Below, piece after piece: positions 1 to 9,800 of a DNA stretch of 53,071 nucleotides. Below the pieces are notes generated by a model, which was not told where the DNA came from, did no database searches, and was given only the letters and a program-made list of their open reading frames with translations. Location: positions 1 to 53,071 of the forward strand of contig JAUNGM010000028.1 in the NCBI GenBank assembly GCA_030524545.1. Direction: 5' to 3'. This DNA comes from Eubacteriales bacterium (lineage in GTDB: Bacteria > Bacillota > Clostridia > Lachnospirales > Lachnospiraceae). How positions within the stretch are numbered: the first letter of the stretch is position 1; every line of letters begins with the position of its first letter. The translations under genes were made by a program, and so were the position numbers.

Positions 1-351
1 GTTATCATTCCTCGAATGTTTATTGAATCAGAATATATGTTAATGCTGTTCGATGTTTTCCTCACAATATCTGTTGTTGTTTGGAGTTATCTCTTTATTA
101 TTCGAATTCCTTGGCTGGGAGATTTGCTTCAATTTTTAGGAAAGCATTCTATGAATATTTTCCTGTTGCATAGCTTTATCAGAGGATCATGGTTTTATGA
201 ATGGACTTATTCACGGGGACATTTTATGATAATTTGGATTATTTTGTTGCTGGAAAGCTTGATGCTTTCAGTTGTGGTAGAGAAGTTTAAGAATTTAATC
301 GGCTATAACAAATTTATTGATAAGATTCAAAAGAAGATAATTTTAATGTAA
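1..351 (+). CDS. Membrane acyltransferase (acyltransferase-3 type), C-terminal part
   Basis: The reading frame is open through the left edge of the window, so the gene is 5'-truncated here and only about 116 residues are seen. It is very hydrophobic, with membrane segments around the first ATG-encoded part and near the end (FMIIWIILLLESLMLSVVV). The phrase LGKHSMNIFLLHSFIR matches the late part of acyltransferase-3/OpgC-type integral membrane proteins, which transfer acyl groups to surface sugars. Placement next to sugar-nucleotide genes fits decoration of a surface glycan, but that is inference. The family call rests on a short tail only. Confidence 0.6.
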   Translation, partial: VIIPRMFIESEYMLMLFDVFLTISVVVWSYLFIIRIPWLGDLLQFLGKHSMNIFLLHSFIRGSWFYEWTYSRGHFMIIWIILLLESLMLSVVVEKFKNLIGYNKFIDKIQKKIILM

Positions 352-409
352 GCGATGAAACCGAACCGTTTTTTGAATGTTTTAGATTGTATAAAAGGAG
401 GTCAGACCC

Positions 410-1288
410 ATGGAATTTCCATTATTCACCAACAACCCCAATTCCATAGTGACCTCCGACCGAATCTTATACACCCCATCATCTTTTGCAAAAGCATCTC
501 TTTTGTATCTGCAGGAGATAGGATCGTTGGTTGCTAATAGGCCTCATGTGAGCAGGAGAAGCAATCTGGAATCCTATCTTTTTTTTGTTGTTCTGGAGGG
601 CGCAGGAGAACTAATCTATGGAGATGATACATTTTATCTGAAAGCCGGAGATTGTGTTTTTTTGAATTGTTATGAGAAAACCTATGCCCATAGTACAGAC
701 CCGAAAGATTTGTGGAGTCTTTCATGGATTCATTTTAATGGTATGACTCTTCCTGCTATTTATGAAAAATACCGTTCCCGTGGCGGGAAAACGGTATTTC
801 ACCCGTCTTCTTTGGAAAAGTTTTCTGAGCTGCATAAAAAGCTCTTTCAAACAGCTTCATCGACAGATTATATCCGTGATATGAAGGTAAATGCCGGACT
901 GAATGAACTATTAACACTTTTGATGAACGAATCGTGGAATCCTGAGGAGGTAAATGGCAAAAAGCAAAAACGAGACATGCTTCCAATCAAACGTTACCTC
1001 GATGAACATTATAACGAAAAAATAGTTCTGGACAAGTTGGCATCTGTTTTTTACATAAATAAGTTTTATATGACTCGTATATTTAAAGAACAGTTTGGGA
1101 TTTCCATAAATTCATATCTGCAGCAGGTCAGAATCACACATGCAAAACAAATGCTTCGATTTACAGATGCCACGTTAGAGAATATCGGAGTAACCTGCGG
1201 TATTGGAGAACCGAACTATTTCAGCAGGATGTTTAAGAGTGTAGAGGGAATCACCCCAAGTGAATATAGAAAAAGATGGAAAGGATGA
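410..1288 (+). CDS. AraC-family transcriptional regulator
   Basis: A 292-residue protein with an N-terminal cupin-like sensor half (LEGAGELIYGDDTFYLKAGD, about residues 65-85) and a C-terminal double helix-turn-helix DNA-binding domain of about 100 residues. The latter includes LDKLASVFYINKFYMTRIFK and the typical end motif IGEPNYFSRMFKSVEGITPSEYRKR. The start is fixed by a strong AAAGGAGGT site 8 nt upstream of ATG 410. AraC proteins with this layout usually sense a sugar or related ligand. It lies directly upstream of the GDP-fucose genes in the same direction, so control of that block is a reasonable inference that the sequence does not prove. Confidence 0.9.
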   Translation: MEFPLFTNNPNSIVTSDRILYTPSSFAKASLLYLQEIGSLVANRPHVSRRSNLESYLFFVVLEGAGELIYGDDTFYLKAGDCVFLNCYEKTYAHSTDPKDLWSLSWIHFNGMTLPAIYEKYRSRGGKTVFHPSSLEKFSELHKKLFQTASSTDYIRDMKVNAGLNELLTLLMNESWNPEEVNGKKQKRDMLPIKRYLDEHYNEKIVLDKLASVFYINKFYMTRIFKEQFGISINSYLQQVRITHAKQMLRFTDATLENIGVTCGIGEPNYFSRMFKSVEGITPSEYRKRWKG

Positions 1289-1433
1289 TCATAGAAGTCA
1301 ATATCGTGCAAGCTGAAGTCAATCTTATGCATTCATCAAAGACGTAATTCTCTGTAAAATGGTCACGTTGAAAGACATATCTGACAAAAGACAAACTACA
1401 GATAGAAGATGATAGAAAGTTGAGGATTACATA

Positions 1434-2480
1434 ATGAAAAAAGCATTGATTACCGGCATTACAGGCCAGGATGGCTCCTATCTTGCAGAATTCCTCCTGG
1501 AAAAAGGATATGAAGTTCATGGCATTACCCGCCGCGCCTCTATTTCAAATACTGCACGTATTGATCATCTGATGGATCGGATTACATTACATGACGGGGA
1601 TCTGTCGGATTCCTCTTCTTTGGTTCGTAGTATTAATCTTGTCCAGCCAGATGAGATTTACAACTTGGCTGCACAGAGCCATGTGCAGGTTTCCTTCGAT
1701 GTCCCGGAATATTCCGGAGATGTGGATGCCATTGGTGTTCTGCGTATATTGGAGGCTGTCCGTATCCTGGGTCTGACGAAGAAGACAAAAGTTTACCAGG
1801 CTTCCACCTCAGAGTTATACGGTAAGGTTGAGGAAGTTCCTCAGAGAGAGACTACTCCATTCCATCCATACAGTCCGTATGCGGTTGCCAAACAGTATGG
1901 CTTCTGGATTACGAAAGAATACAGAGAGGCTTATGGTATGTTTGCAGTAAACGGTATTTTGTTTAATCATGAGTCTGAACGTCGGGGGGAAAACTTTGTT
2001 ACCCGTAAGATTACATTGGCAGCCGGCCGTATTGCCGAAGGGCTGCAGGATCATCTTGAGTTGGGAAACATGGATTCTTTGCGTGATTGGGGATATGCGA
2101 AGGACTATGTAGAGTGTATGTGGCTGATTATGCAGCAGGAGAAACCGGATGACTTTGTGATTGCTACAGGAGTGCAGCACACGGTTCGTGATTTTACAGA
2201 AAAGGCTTTTGCTGCGAATGGGATTACCATTCGCTGGGAAGGAACCGGTATGGATGAAAAGGGCTTTGACAAGGAAACAGGCAAGATGCTTGTCTGCGTG
2301 AATCCGGCATGGTTCCGTCCGACAGATGTCGACAATTTATGGGGAGATCCGACTAAGGCAAAGACTGTTTTAGGATGGAATCCGCAAAAGACATCTTACG
2401 AGCAGCTTGTTGAGATTATGGCAAAGCATGACCGAGAACTGGCAAAACGTGAGAAGGCTATGAAAAACGCACAGGAATAG
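1434..2480 (+). CDS. gmd: GDP-mannose 4,6-dehydratase
   Basis: A cytosolic short-chain dehydrogenase/reductase of 348 residues, the usual Gmd length. It converts GDP-D-mannose to GDP-4-keto-6-deoxymannose, the first committed step to GDP-L-fucose. Seen: the N-terminal NADP-binding loop [14 protein letters not shown], the catalytic Ser/Thr region STSELYGKV, the YAVAK catalytic Tyr-Lys pair, and [16 protein letters not shown], characteristic of Gmd. Weak SD (GAGG) ahead of ATG 1434. It is followed after 17 nt by fcl, giving a two-step module. Confidence 0.97.
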   Translation: MKKALITGITGQDGSYLAEFLLEKGYEVHGITRRASISNTARIDHLMDRITLHDGDLSDSSSLVRSINLVQPDEIYNLAAQSHVQVSFDVPEYSGDVDAIGVLRILEAVRILGLTKKTKVYQASTSELYGKVEEVPQRETTPFHPYSPYAVAKQYGFWITKEYREAYGMFAVNGILFNHESERRGENFVTRKITLAAGRIAEGLQDHLELGNMDSLRDWGYAKDYVECMWLIMQQEKPDDFVIATGVQHTVRDFTEKAFAANGITIRWEGTGMDEKGFDKETGKMLVCVNPAWFRPTDVDNLWGDPTKAKTVLGWNPQKTSYEQLVEIMAKHDRELAKREKAMKNAQE

Positions 2481-2497
2481 AAGAGAGGGCGATCATC

Positions 2498-3442
2498 ATG
2501 ATGGAAAAAGATGCAAAAATATATGTGGCAGGTCATCGTGGTATGGTAGGATCTGCGATTGTCCGGGAACTGTGCAGACAAGGCTATACAAATATTATTA
2601 CCCGCACACATAAGGAATTGGATCTCTGTCGTCAGGAGGCGGTTGAGAAGTTTTTTGCAGAGGAAAAACCGGAGTATGTTTTTCTTGCTGCAGCAAAAGT
2701 CGGCGGAATTATTGCAAATCAAGAGGCACTGGCGGATTTTATGTGGTTTAATATGACCCTTGAAATGAATGTGATTCACTCTGCCTGGCAAAATGGATGT
2801 AAGAAGCTGGAATTCTTAGGCAGTTCCTGCATTTATCCGCGTATGGCTCCTCAGCCGATGCCAGAGAGCTGTCTTTTGACAAGTGAACTGGAAAAGACTA
2901 ATGAGGCATATGCATTGGCAAAGATTTCCGGACTGAAATATTGCGAATTTTTAAACAAGCAGTATGGAACAGACTATATATCCGTTATGCCGACTAATCT
3001 TTACGGGCCAAATGATAACTATCATCCGACCCACAGCCATGTTCTGCCTGCGTTGATTCGGCGTTTTCATGAAGCAAAAGAACAGAAGCTGCCATATGTA
3101 ACATGCTGGGGTGACGGATCTCCCTTGAGAGAGTTTTTATATGTGGATGATCTGGCAAATTTGTGTGTGTTCTTAATGAATCATTATAGTGGAGATGAAA
3201 CTGTCAATGCCGGTACCGGAAAAGAACTGTCGATTAAGGAATTAACCTGTCTGGTAGCAAAAGTGATTGGTTATGACGGAGAAATCCGATGGGATACTTC
3301 CAAGCCCAATGGTACACCGCGAAAACTGCTGGATGTGAGCAAAGCTGCGAGACTGGGCTGGACCTATAAGACAGAGCTGGAAGAAGGAATTCGTTTATCT
3401 TATGAGGATTTTCTTAATAATCCTATGAGAGCAGAAAGATAA
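2498..3442 (+). CDS. fcl: GDP-L-fucose synthase
   Basis: A 314-residue SDR enzyme (also called WcaG) that epimerises and reduces GDP-4-keto-6-deoxymannose to GDP-L-fucose. Seen: the nucleotide-binding loop GHRGMVGSAIV near the N-terminus, the GSSCIYP motif, the YALAK catalytic pair, and NLYGPNDNYHPTHSHVLPA typical of the family. ATG 2498 and ATG 2501 are both possible; the GAGGGCG site lies upstream. It follows gmd by 17 nt and surely shares its transcript. With gmd, manC and manA it completes the route from fructose-6-phosphate except for phosphomannomutase, which is not in this window. Confidence 0.97.
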   Translation: MMEKDAKIYVAGHRGMVGSAIVRELCRQGYTNIITRTHKELDLCRQEAVEKFFAEEKPEYVFLAAAKVGGIIANQEALADFMWFNMTLEMNVIHSAWQNGCKKLEFLGSSCIYPRMAPQPMPESCLLTSELEKTNEAYALAKISGLKYCEFLNKQYGTDYISVMPTNLYGPNDNYHPTHSHVLPALIRRFHEAKEQKLPYVTCWGDGSPLREFLYVDDLANLCVFLMNHYSGDETVNAGTGKELSIKELTCLVAKVIGYDGEIRWDTSKPNGTPRKLLDVSKAARLGWTYKTELEEGIRLSYEDFLNNPMRAER

Positions 3443-3452
3443 AGCAAATAGG

Positions 3453-3497
3453 AGGATTGCTCACGTTCCGAAAACATCCGAGCGTGATGCGATCCTT
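3453..3497 (+). promoter_or_regulatory. Long imperfect hairpin between fcl and manC
   Basis: The left arm begins AGGATTGCTCACG and the right arm CGTGATGCGATCCT. They pair almost completely (one mismatch, one bulge) around a 17-nt loop, followed by TTATTTT. This looks like a weak rho-independent terminator or an RNA processing/stability element that partly separates gmd-fcl from manC-manA. The T-tract is interrupted, so full termination is doubtful. Confidence 0.55.
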
Positions 3498-3512
3498 ATT
3501 TTATAAGGAGAG

Positions 3513-4835
3513 ATGGGTAATATGAATATTGTTTTATTGTCCGGAGGATCTGGGAAGAGACTGTGGCCTCTGTCTAATGATATCCGTTCTAAGCAGTTTA
3601 TAAAGATTTTTAAAAATGAAGACGGTACATATGAGTCCATGGTGCAGCGTGTTTACCGGCAGATTAAAAAAGCTGACGCAAATGCGACGGTAACTATTGC
3701 AACCAGCAAAACGCAGGTTTCTGCGATTCACAATCAGTTGGGTGAGAATGTTGGGATTTCAGTGGAACCGTGCCGGCGTGATACCTTTCCGGCTATTGCA
3801 TTGGCGACATCCTATCTTGTTGATGTGCAGGGAATTGATCCGGAGGAGTCCGTAATTGTTTGTCCGGTTGATCCGTATGTAGAGGATGATTATTTTGAAG
3901 CACTGAAACGGTTATCAGATCAGGCTGAGAAAGGAGAAGCGAATCTTGTACTGATAGGAATGGAACCAACGTATCCGAGTGAGAAGTATGGATACATCAT
4001 TCCGGAAAACTCTGAAAAAACAGCAAAGGTAGTGACATTTAAAGAAAAGCCAACGACAGAAGCAGCCAAAGAATATATAAAACAGGGTGCCTTATGGAAT
4101 GGCGGAGTGTTTGCGTACAAACTGAAATATATGCTGAATAAAGCGCATGAACTGATTGATTTTACGGACTATCAGGATTTGTTTACAAAATATGAAACCC
4201 TGACAAAGATATCATTTGACTATGCAGTGGTAGAGAAGGAGAGTCATATTCAGGTTATGCGGTTTGCGGGGCAGTGGAAAGATCTTGGTACCTGGAACAC
4301 ACTGACAGAAGCGATGGGGGAATGTAATGTCGGTGATACGATGATGAATGAAAAGTGTGAGAATGTTCATATTATCAATGAACTGGGGATACCGGTTTTG
4401 GCAATGGGGCTGCATGATGTGGTGATTTCAGCATCTCCGGAGGGGATTTTAGTTTCGGACAAAGAACAAAGCTCTTATATTAAACCGTTTGTTGATAAAA
4501 TTGATCAGCAGATTATGTTCGCCGAAAAGTCGTGGGGCAGTTTTCGGGTACTGGATGTGGAGGAAGAAAGCCTGACAATCAAAGTGACATTAAATGCAGG
4601 GCACAGTATGAACTATCATAGTCACAAGTACCGTGATGAGGTTTGGGTGGTTATCTCCGGTTCGGGCCTTACGATCGTTGACGGGATGGAACAGAAAGTC
4701 CGTACAGGTGATGTGATTACAATGCAGGCCGGATGCCGTCATACGATTAAGGCAGAAACAGAACTGAAACTGGTTGAAGTGCAGCTTGGCAGGGGGATAA
4801 GTGTCCATGATAAACAAAAATTCCCGTTGGAGTAG
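3513..4835 (+). CDS. manC: Mannose-1-phosphate guanylyltransferase with C-terminal cupin
   Basis: Makes GDP-mannose from GTP and mannose-1-phosphate. The 440 residues begin with the nucleotidyltransferase signature LLSGGSGKRLWPLS and include VEPCRRDTFPAIALA and VTFKEKPTTEAAKEY. The last ~110 residues form a cupin (GHSMNYHSHKYRDEVWVV), as in the bifunctional ManC/AlgA class, so isomerase activity is possible although a separate manA follows. A start at ATG 3522 (MNIVLL) is also plausible; the AAGGAG site at 3505-3510 is nearer the first codon. It overlaps manA by 35 nt, which implies translational coupling. Confidence 0.95.
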   Translation: MGNMNIVLLSGGSGKRLWPLSNDIRSKQFIKIFKNEDGTYESMVQRVYRQIKKADANATVTIATSKTQVSAIHNQLGENVGISVEPCRRDTFPAIALATSYLVDVQGIDPEESVIVCPVDPYVEDDYFEALKRLSDQAEKGEANLVLIGMEPTYPSEKYGYIIPENSEKTAKVVTFKEKPTTEAAKEYIKQGALWNGGVFAYKLKYMLNKAHELIDFTDYQDLFTKYETLTKISFDYAVVEKESHIQVMRFAGQWKDLGTWNTLTEAMGECNVGDTMMNEKCENVHIINELGIPVLAMGLHDVVISASPEGILVSDKEQSSYIKPFVDKIDQQIMFAEKSWGSFRVLDVEEESLTIKVTLNAGHSMNYHSHKYRDEVWVVISGSGLTIVDGMEQKVRTGDVITMQAGCRHTIKAETELKLVEVQLGRGISVHDKQKFPLE

Positions 4836-5826
4836 TGGATCTATTCAAAACAGACCATTTATGTTAAAGCCTGTAGGGAAAGATTATTTATGGGGCGGCA
4901 GCAGACTGAATGATGATTTTTCAAAGAATATAAATCTCAGTCCATTGGCAGAAACATGGGAATGCTCTACGCATCCGGACGGTCCCTGTATTGTGGCCAG
5001 CGGAACACATGAAGGAAAAATGCTTTCAGAGGTATTAAGAATACACCCGGAATATCTTGGCTCGCATCCGAAAACAGAAGGGGAACTGCCGATTTTGATC
5101 AAGCTTATTGATGCAAAAAGCAATCTTTCTGTTCAGGTACATCCGAGCGATGAATACGCCCGTGAACATGAGAAGGGCCAATTGGGAAAAACAGAGATGT
5201 GGTATGTTCTGGATGCTGCGAAAGATGCGAAGCTGGTTTATGGCTTTCATCATAATACAGATAGGGAGAGTATCCGAAAGAGCATTGAAGACGGCACTGT
5301 AGAGAAGTATCTGCAGAAGGTTTCAGTTCAAAAAGATGATCTTTTTTTTATTGAAGCCGGTACGGTGCATGCAATTGGTGCAGGAGCGTTGATTGCAGAA
5401 ATACAGGAGAGTTCCAATTTGACCTACCGCATGTATGATTATAACCGTGTGGATAAAAATGGAAAGAAACGGGAACTGCATGTGGATAAAGCGCTGGCAG
5501 TTGCAAACCTAAAGGCCAGTGCAGAACCAAGACAGCCTCTGAGGGTATTGAAATACCGCCAGGGATGCGCTTCAGAGCTGCTGTGCCGATGCAGGTACTT
5601 TGAAGTTTATCGTATGCTTGTGAATACAGAACGCTGCAGGCAGATGGTAGGATATCAGTCAGACAGTACATCGTTTCGAGTACTCCTTTGTACAGATGGA
5701 TGCGGTGCGATTCAGAATGAGAAAGAAATCCTTACCTTTTTCAAAGGAGATTGTATTTTTGTACCCGCAAATTCTGTGAAACTCCGTATTCATGGTATGG
5801 CACAGTTTCTTGATGTTAGAGGATAG
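4801..5826 (+). CDS. manA: Mannose-6-phosphate isomerase, class I
   Basis: A zinc-dependent cytosolic isomerase linking fructose-6-phosphate and mannose-6-phosphate. Seen: KPVGKDYLWGG near the N-terminus, the metal-site segment SVQVHPSDEYA followed by the glutamate of KTEMWYVLDA, and TVHAIGAG with the later zinc histidine. Length 341 or 339 residues. The start is GTG 4801 or ATG 4807: the AGGGGG site at 4791-4796 lies 4 nt from the first and 10 nt from the second, so ATG 4807 is slightly favoured. It overlaps the manC end in another frame and closes the GDP-mannose supply block. Confidence 0.93.
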   Translation: MSMINKNSRWSSGSIQNRPFMLKPVGKDYLWGGSRLNDDFSKNINLSPLAETWECSTHPDGPCIVASGTHEGKMLSEVLRIHPEYLGSHPKTEGELPILIKLIDAKSNLSVQVHPSDEYAREHEKGQLGKTEMWYVLDAAKDAKLVYGFHHNTDRESIRKSIEDGTVEKYLQKVSVQKDDLFFIEAGTVHAIGAGALIAEIQESSNLTYRMYDYNRVDKNGKKRELHVDKALAVANLKASAEPRQPLRVLKYRQGCASELLCRCRYFEVYRMLVNTERCRQMVGYQSDSTSFRVLLCTDGCGAIQNEKEILTFFKGDCIFVPANSVKLRIHGMAQFLDVRG

Positions 5827-5828
5827 AA

Positions 5829-5857
5829 TTGTTATTTACCATGGTCTGTGTTAGAAT
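5829..5857 (+). promoter_or_regulatory. Promoter for the inositol-monophosphatase-like gene
   Basis: TTGTTA (-35), a 17-nt spacer and TAGAAT (-10), placed just after manA and about 57 nt before the next ATG. Sigma-A-like spacing suggests the downstream gene can be transcribed on its own. Confidence 0.55.
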
Positions 5858-5913
5858 AGAGAACATAATAGATTTATTCGGCAGAAAAATCAGTATTAAT
5901 AGGAGAGAATGAT

Positions 5914-6717
5914 ATGTCAATGAAAATCGATTATGCATCTATAGAAGAAACAGTCCGAAATGCTGGCCAAATGCTGCGGAATGCACATTTGACCACTGAT
6001 AGAATTTATCATAAAGAGGGTATAGCTAATTTTGTTACCTTGTTTGATGTGGAGATTCAACAGTATCTGATCCGTGAGTTAGCAAAAATTGTTCAGGGAG
6101 CTTCTTTTTTCGGGGAAGAGGAAACGGATGGAAACGAGAGGAATTGTTTATCTGACGGATATACTTTTTTTGTTGATCCTATTGACGGTACGACAAATTT
6201 TATGTTTGGGTACCATCATAGCTGTGTTTCTGTGGGACTTTCCTACAATAGGAGAATGATCGCCGGGTTTGTATACAATCCATATGTGGATGAGATGTAT
6301 AAAGCTGTCAGGGGAGAAGGAAGTTATTTGAATCTGCGCAGACTTCAGATGGAAAATAAGCCGCTTTCTAAAGGAATCGTTTCGTTTGGCTGTGCCAGAT
6401 ATAATGAAGCGGATACGGATCTTTTGTTCGATGTAGTGAAGGAATTGTATTTGCAGAGTCTGTCTGTCCGAAACGGAGGATCTGCAGCGCTTGATCTGTG
6501 CAGGGTTGCGTCAGGAAGTAATGCTGCTTATGTGGAATTAATGCTTCAGCCGTATGACTATGCTGCCGCATCCGTGATTATTGAGGAGGCGGGAGGGTGT
6601 ATTACGCAGAAAGACGGAAGCGATATTACACTGGATTTGCCATGTTCTATAGTAGCCGGTACTCCTGCTTCGGCAGAAACGGTCAGATACGTGATTGAAC
6701 AGAAAAGAACGGGGTAA
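5914..6717 (+). CDS. Inositol-monophosphatase family phosphatase
   Basis: A 267-residue Mg-dependent sugar/inositol/nucleotide phosphatase. The three metal-site motifs are seen in order: GEEETD, FVDPIDGTTNF (the family signature) and YDYAAASVIIEEAGG near the C-terminus. The last departs from the usual WD pair (here YD). The substrate cannot be read from sequence: inositol phosphate, fructose bisphosphate, PAP or a sugar phosphate are all possible. It follows manA after 87 nt with its own promoter, and a strong terminator follows it. GGAGAG precedes ATG 5914. Confidence 0.85.
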   Translation: MSMKIDYASIEETVRNAGQMLRNAHLTTDRIYHKEGIANFVTLFDVEIQQYLIRELAKIVQGASFFGEEETDGNERNCLSDGYTFFVDPIDGTTNFMFGYHHSCVSVGLSYNRRMIAGFVYNPYVDEMYKAVRGEGSYLNLRRLQMENKPLSKGIVSFGCARYNEADTDLLFDVVKELYLQSLSVRNGGSAALDLCRVASGSNAAYVELMLQPYDYAAASVIIEEAGGCITQKDGSDITLDLPCSIVAGTPASAETVRYVIEQKRTG

Positions 6718-6734
6718 TTTTTTTACCATAGACT

Positions 6735-6763
6735 GCCGCCGGAGAATTTCCGGCGGCTTTTTC
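6735..6763 (+). terminator. Rho-independent terminator after the GDP-fucose block
   Basis: A perfect 9-bp GC-rich stem (GCCGCCGGA / TCCGGCGGC) followed by TTTTTCT. It ends transcription of the gmd-to-phosphatase block. Confidence 0.9.
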
Positions 6764-6876
6764 TGTCAAGCCTCTTGAAATCAGGGGAGGGATATGGCAA
6801 ACTAAAAACAGGAATGCGTGGTCAGGCTCGCATGCAGAGAGGTAACAAATCATTTTTCATGAAGGGGGAATGGGAT

Positions 6877-9800
6877 ATGAAAAAGAAACTGAAAAAATTC
6901 GCAGCAGCAGTGGTAACAGCCGCAGTTGTGTTGAATTCCGTGCCGTTTATGACGTTGGCAGAGGACTTTGGATCCGGTGATTCGGATTGGGAGATTTTTG
7001 AGGAAAATGGAGAAGCGATTTCAGGAGAAATTGCAGCGGAAGATACTCAGAATATGGACATTTTTGGGGATTCTGCGGCAGCAGTCGATACAGAGCGGGA
7101 TACAGCAGAGGATGAAATACCTGTGGAAAGCAGTGAGTTTGAAGCTGCACCCGATGAAAGCTTTTCCGGTGATGTATTTGAGGATGGCAGTGAAGAAATA
7201 CTGTTTGATGATGGAGAACCGGAGGAGGAAGACGTTTTCGGAGACGGGGAATCCACGGAAGATATTGTGGAAGATGGGGTACTCGGCGGCGAACTGCTGG
7301 GAAACGGCCTTGCATCAGAGTCCCTTCTGAGTGCTTCCGGAGTAAGCGATAATAGAAACCGTCAGAATTATTCCGTATGGTCTTCGCCGGTGAAATCCTA
7401 TCTGACTGCAGACGCATCCGGATATATGCGGGTAGAATATGCGGAGGGACAGGTGGTGATCGAACGGTATAATGCAGCCCTGCAGCTTCAGTCACAGGGG
7501 TATATTACCAGTGAACTTCCGTATTTTGGGGGCTTTTATGCAGGAAGCAATGCCTATTACCTTGTGTTTGGGCAGAGTAATCTGGCGGAGGATGATTCTG
7601 CGGAGGTTATACGTGTGGTGAAATACGATAAAAGCTGGAACCGTATAGGCGCCGCATCCCTCAGAGGGGCAAATACGACTTACCCGTTTGATGCCGGAAG
7701 CCTGCGTATGGCAGAATACGGCGGGTATCTTTATATACGTACCAGCCATGAAATGTATACATCTTCAGACGGGCTGAACCATCAGGCTAATCTGACCATG
7801 CAGGTTAGAATCTCTGACATGGAAATCGTGGATTCCTATTATAGAGTCATGAATATTTCGGAAGGTTATGTGAGCCATTCCTTTAACCAGTTTATTATTG
7901 TGGATGACCAGGCCAATATCGTGGCCCTGGATCATGGAGATGCCTATCCTCGATGCGCAGCGATTGGAACCTACAGCGCGCCTGCAGGCGGGGAATTCTT
8001 TACCGGAGATTACTATGCAGGAAGTGTGTTCGGGTTCCGGGGCGAAACTGGTCAGAATTATACGGGTGCATCTATGGGTGGGCTTGAGTACTCCGCCTCC
8101 CATTATCTGGCAGCCGGGAATTCCGTACTTCAGGACGAAGCGTGGTCAGACCATTCCGTGAGAAATATTTTTGTGACCTCCACTGCCCGCAACCTGAAGA
8201 ACAGCTTTTCATCGTCATCCAAATGGATCACCAACTATACGGAAGCCAGTGGAATCAGTGCATCTACGCCGCAACTTGTAAAGCTTGGAAGTGATTCTTT
8301 CCTGCTGTTATGGGCACAGATGGAGGGATATTCCCTGAATGGAAAGATTTCGTATGTTTTTCTGGACGGTGCCGGAAATGTTACAAGTTCCATATATACA
8401 AAAGAGGGTTATTTATCAGACTGCAAACCTGCCGTGTCGGGAGAAATGGCCATCTGGTATGTGACGGACGGAGAGAAGCTGACCTTCTATAAAGTCAAAA
8501 AGGATGGCTCGTTTGAGGCTGAAGTGGGCCATATCCATACATATGAGCCGAAATTGCAGTTTACAAAAACGGAAGTAAATTGCGGACTTGTGGAGGGCAG
8601 TATAGAAAATGCATTAACAGCTGAAACAGACGGTACGATCACTTACGCTTCCAGCGATACTGACATTGCGTCTGTGGATAACAGCGGAAAGGTAACCCTG
8701 AAGAAGCTTGGTACCTGTACCATCACTGTGTCTGCTTCAGCAGGTATTCATTATGCAGCCAAAAAGATATCCTATACGCTGCATATCCTGCCACTGAAAA
8801 AACAGACGATCAAAGCGGCAGACAGCTTTATAAAGACCTATGGGGATGCGAAGTTTTCCTTAAATGCCTCCTGCAGCGGCGGGGCAAAATTAACGTATGC
8901 AAGCGATAATACGAAAGTAGCGGCTGTTTCTGCCAAAGGTGAGGTGACCGTGGCAGGCAGCGGTACGGCTGTTCTGACCATCACTGCAGATCCCACAACA
9001 GAATATGCGGGCGCTGTGAAAAAGATTCCAATAGAGGTCAAACCGAAAGAAATCAGCACGTGCCGTCTGATTTTTACAAAAACTGGTTCGATGCCTTCTG
9101 ACAGCACAGAGTTTTCCAAATATCTTGCAGTTGCAGACGGTGAAACGATCCTGCAGGAAGGCAGAGATTATCAGTTTTGGGGAAATAGCTGGAGCAGCGC
9201 AGGAGGCCAGCTTTTGTTACTGAGTAAGTATGTGACAGGAACCGGCAATTATGCAGGAGGAGGATATCTGAATGCAAGCCCGATAAGTGATCCCCCTGCA
9301 TTGTCTTCTGTGCTGAGGGAGACCGATGGAGTGACCGTGACCTGGGAAAAAGAAACAGGCGCCCTGGGTTATGTGATCTACAGAAAAGTAAATAGCGGCA
9401 GCTATGCCTTGACTGCAACGATTAAAGACAACACTGCCGTAAGCTGGAAGGATAAATCAGCCACTGCAGCGAAGTCCTCATATAGCTATTATATCAAGGC
9501 CTATACTCAAAACGTGAATGGAAAGGTCTATACGAAGCAGTCTTCGGCAAAAACAGTGGCAGCTTTACAGACACCGGACATGAAGTTTGCAAAGGAAGTG
9601 CTGAACTGCGGCCTGATCCAGGAAACAGCAGCGAATACGCTGACCACAAATACAGACGGGAAGATAACCTATTCATCCAGTGATACAAGCATTGCAGCCG
9701 TGGATTCTACGGGAAAAGTGACCTTAAAGAAGCTTGGCAAATGCACGATCACCGCATCCGCAGCCATGACCCAGCGCTATGAAGCGAAAAAAGTGTCTTA

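Noticed and set aside
6775-6876. Earlier TTG start for the giant secreted protein
   Set aside because: It would put 34 charged residues before the signal peptide and has no ribosome site; ATG 6877 has one.
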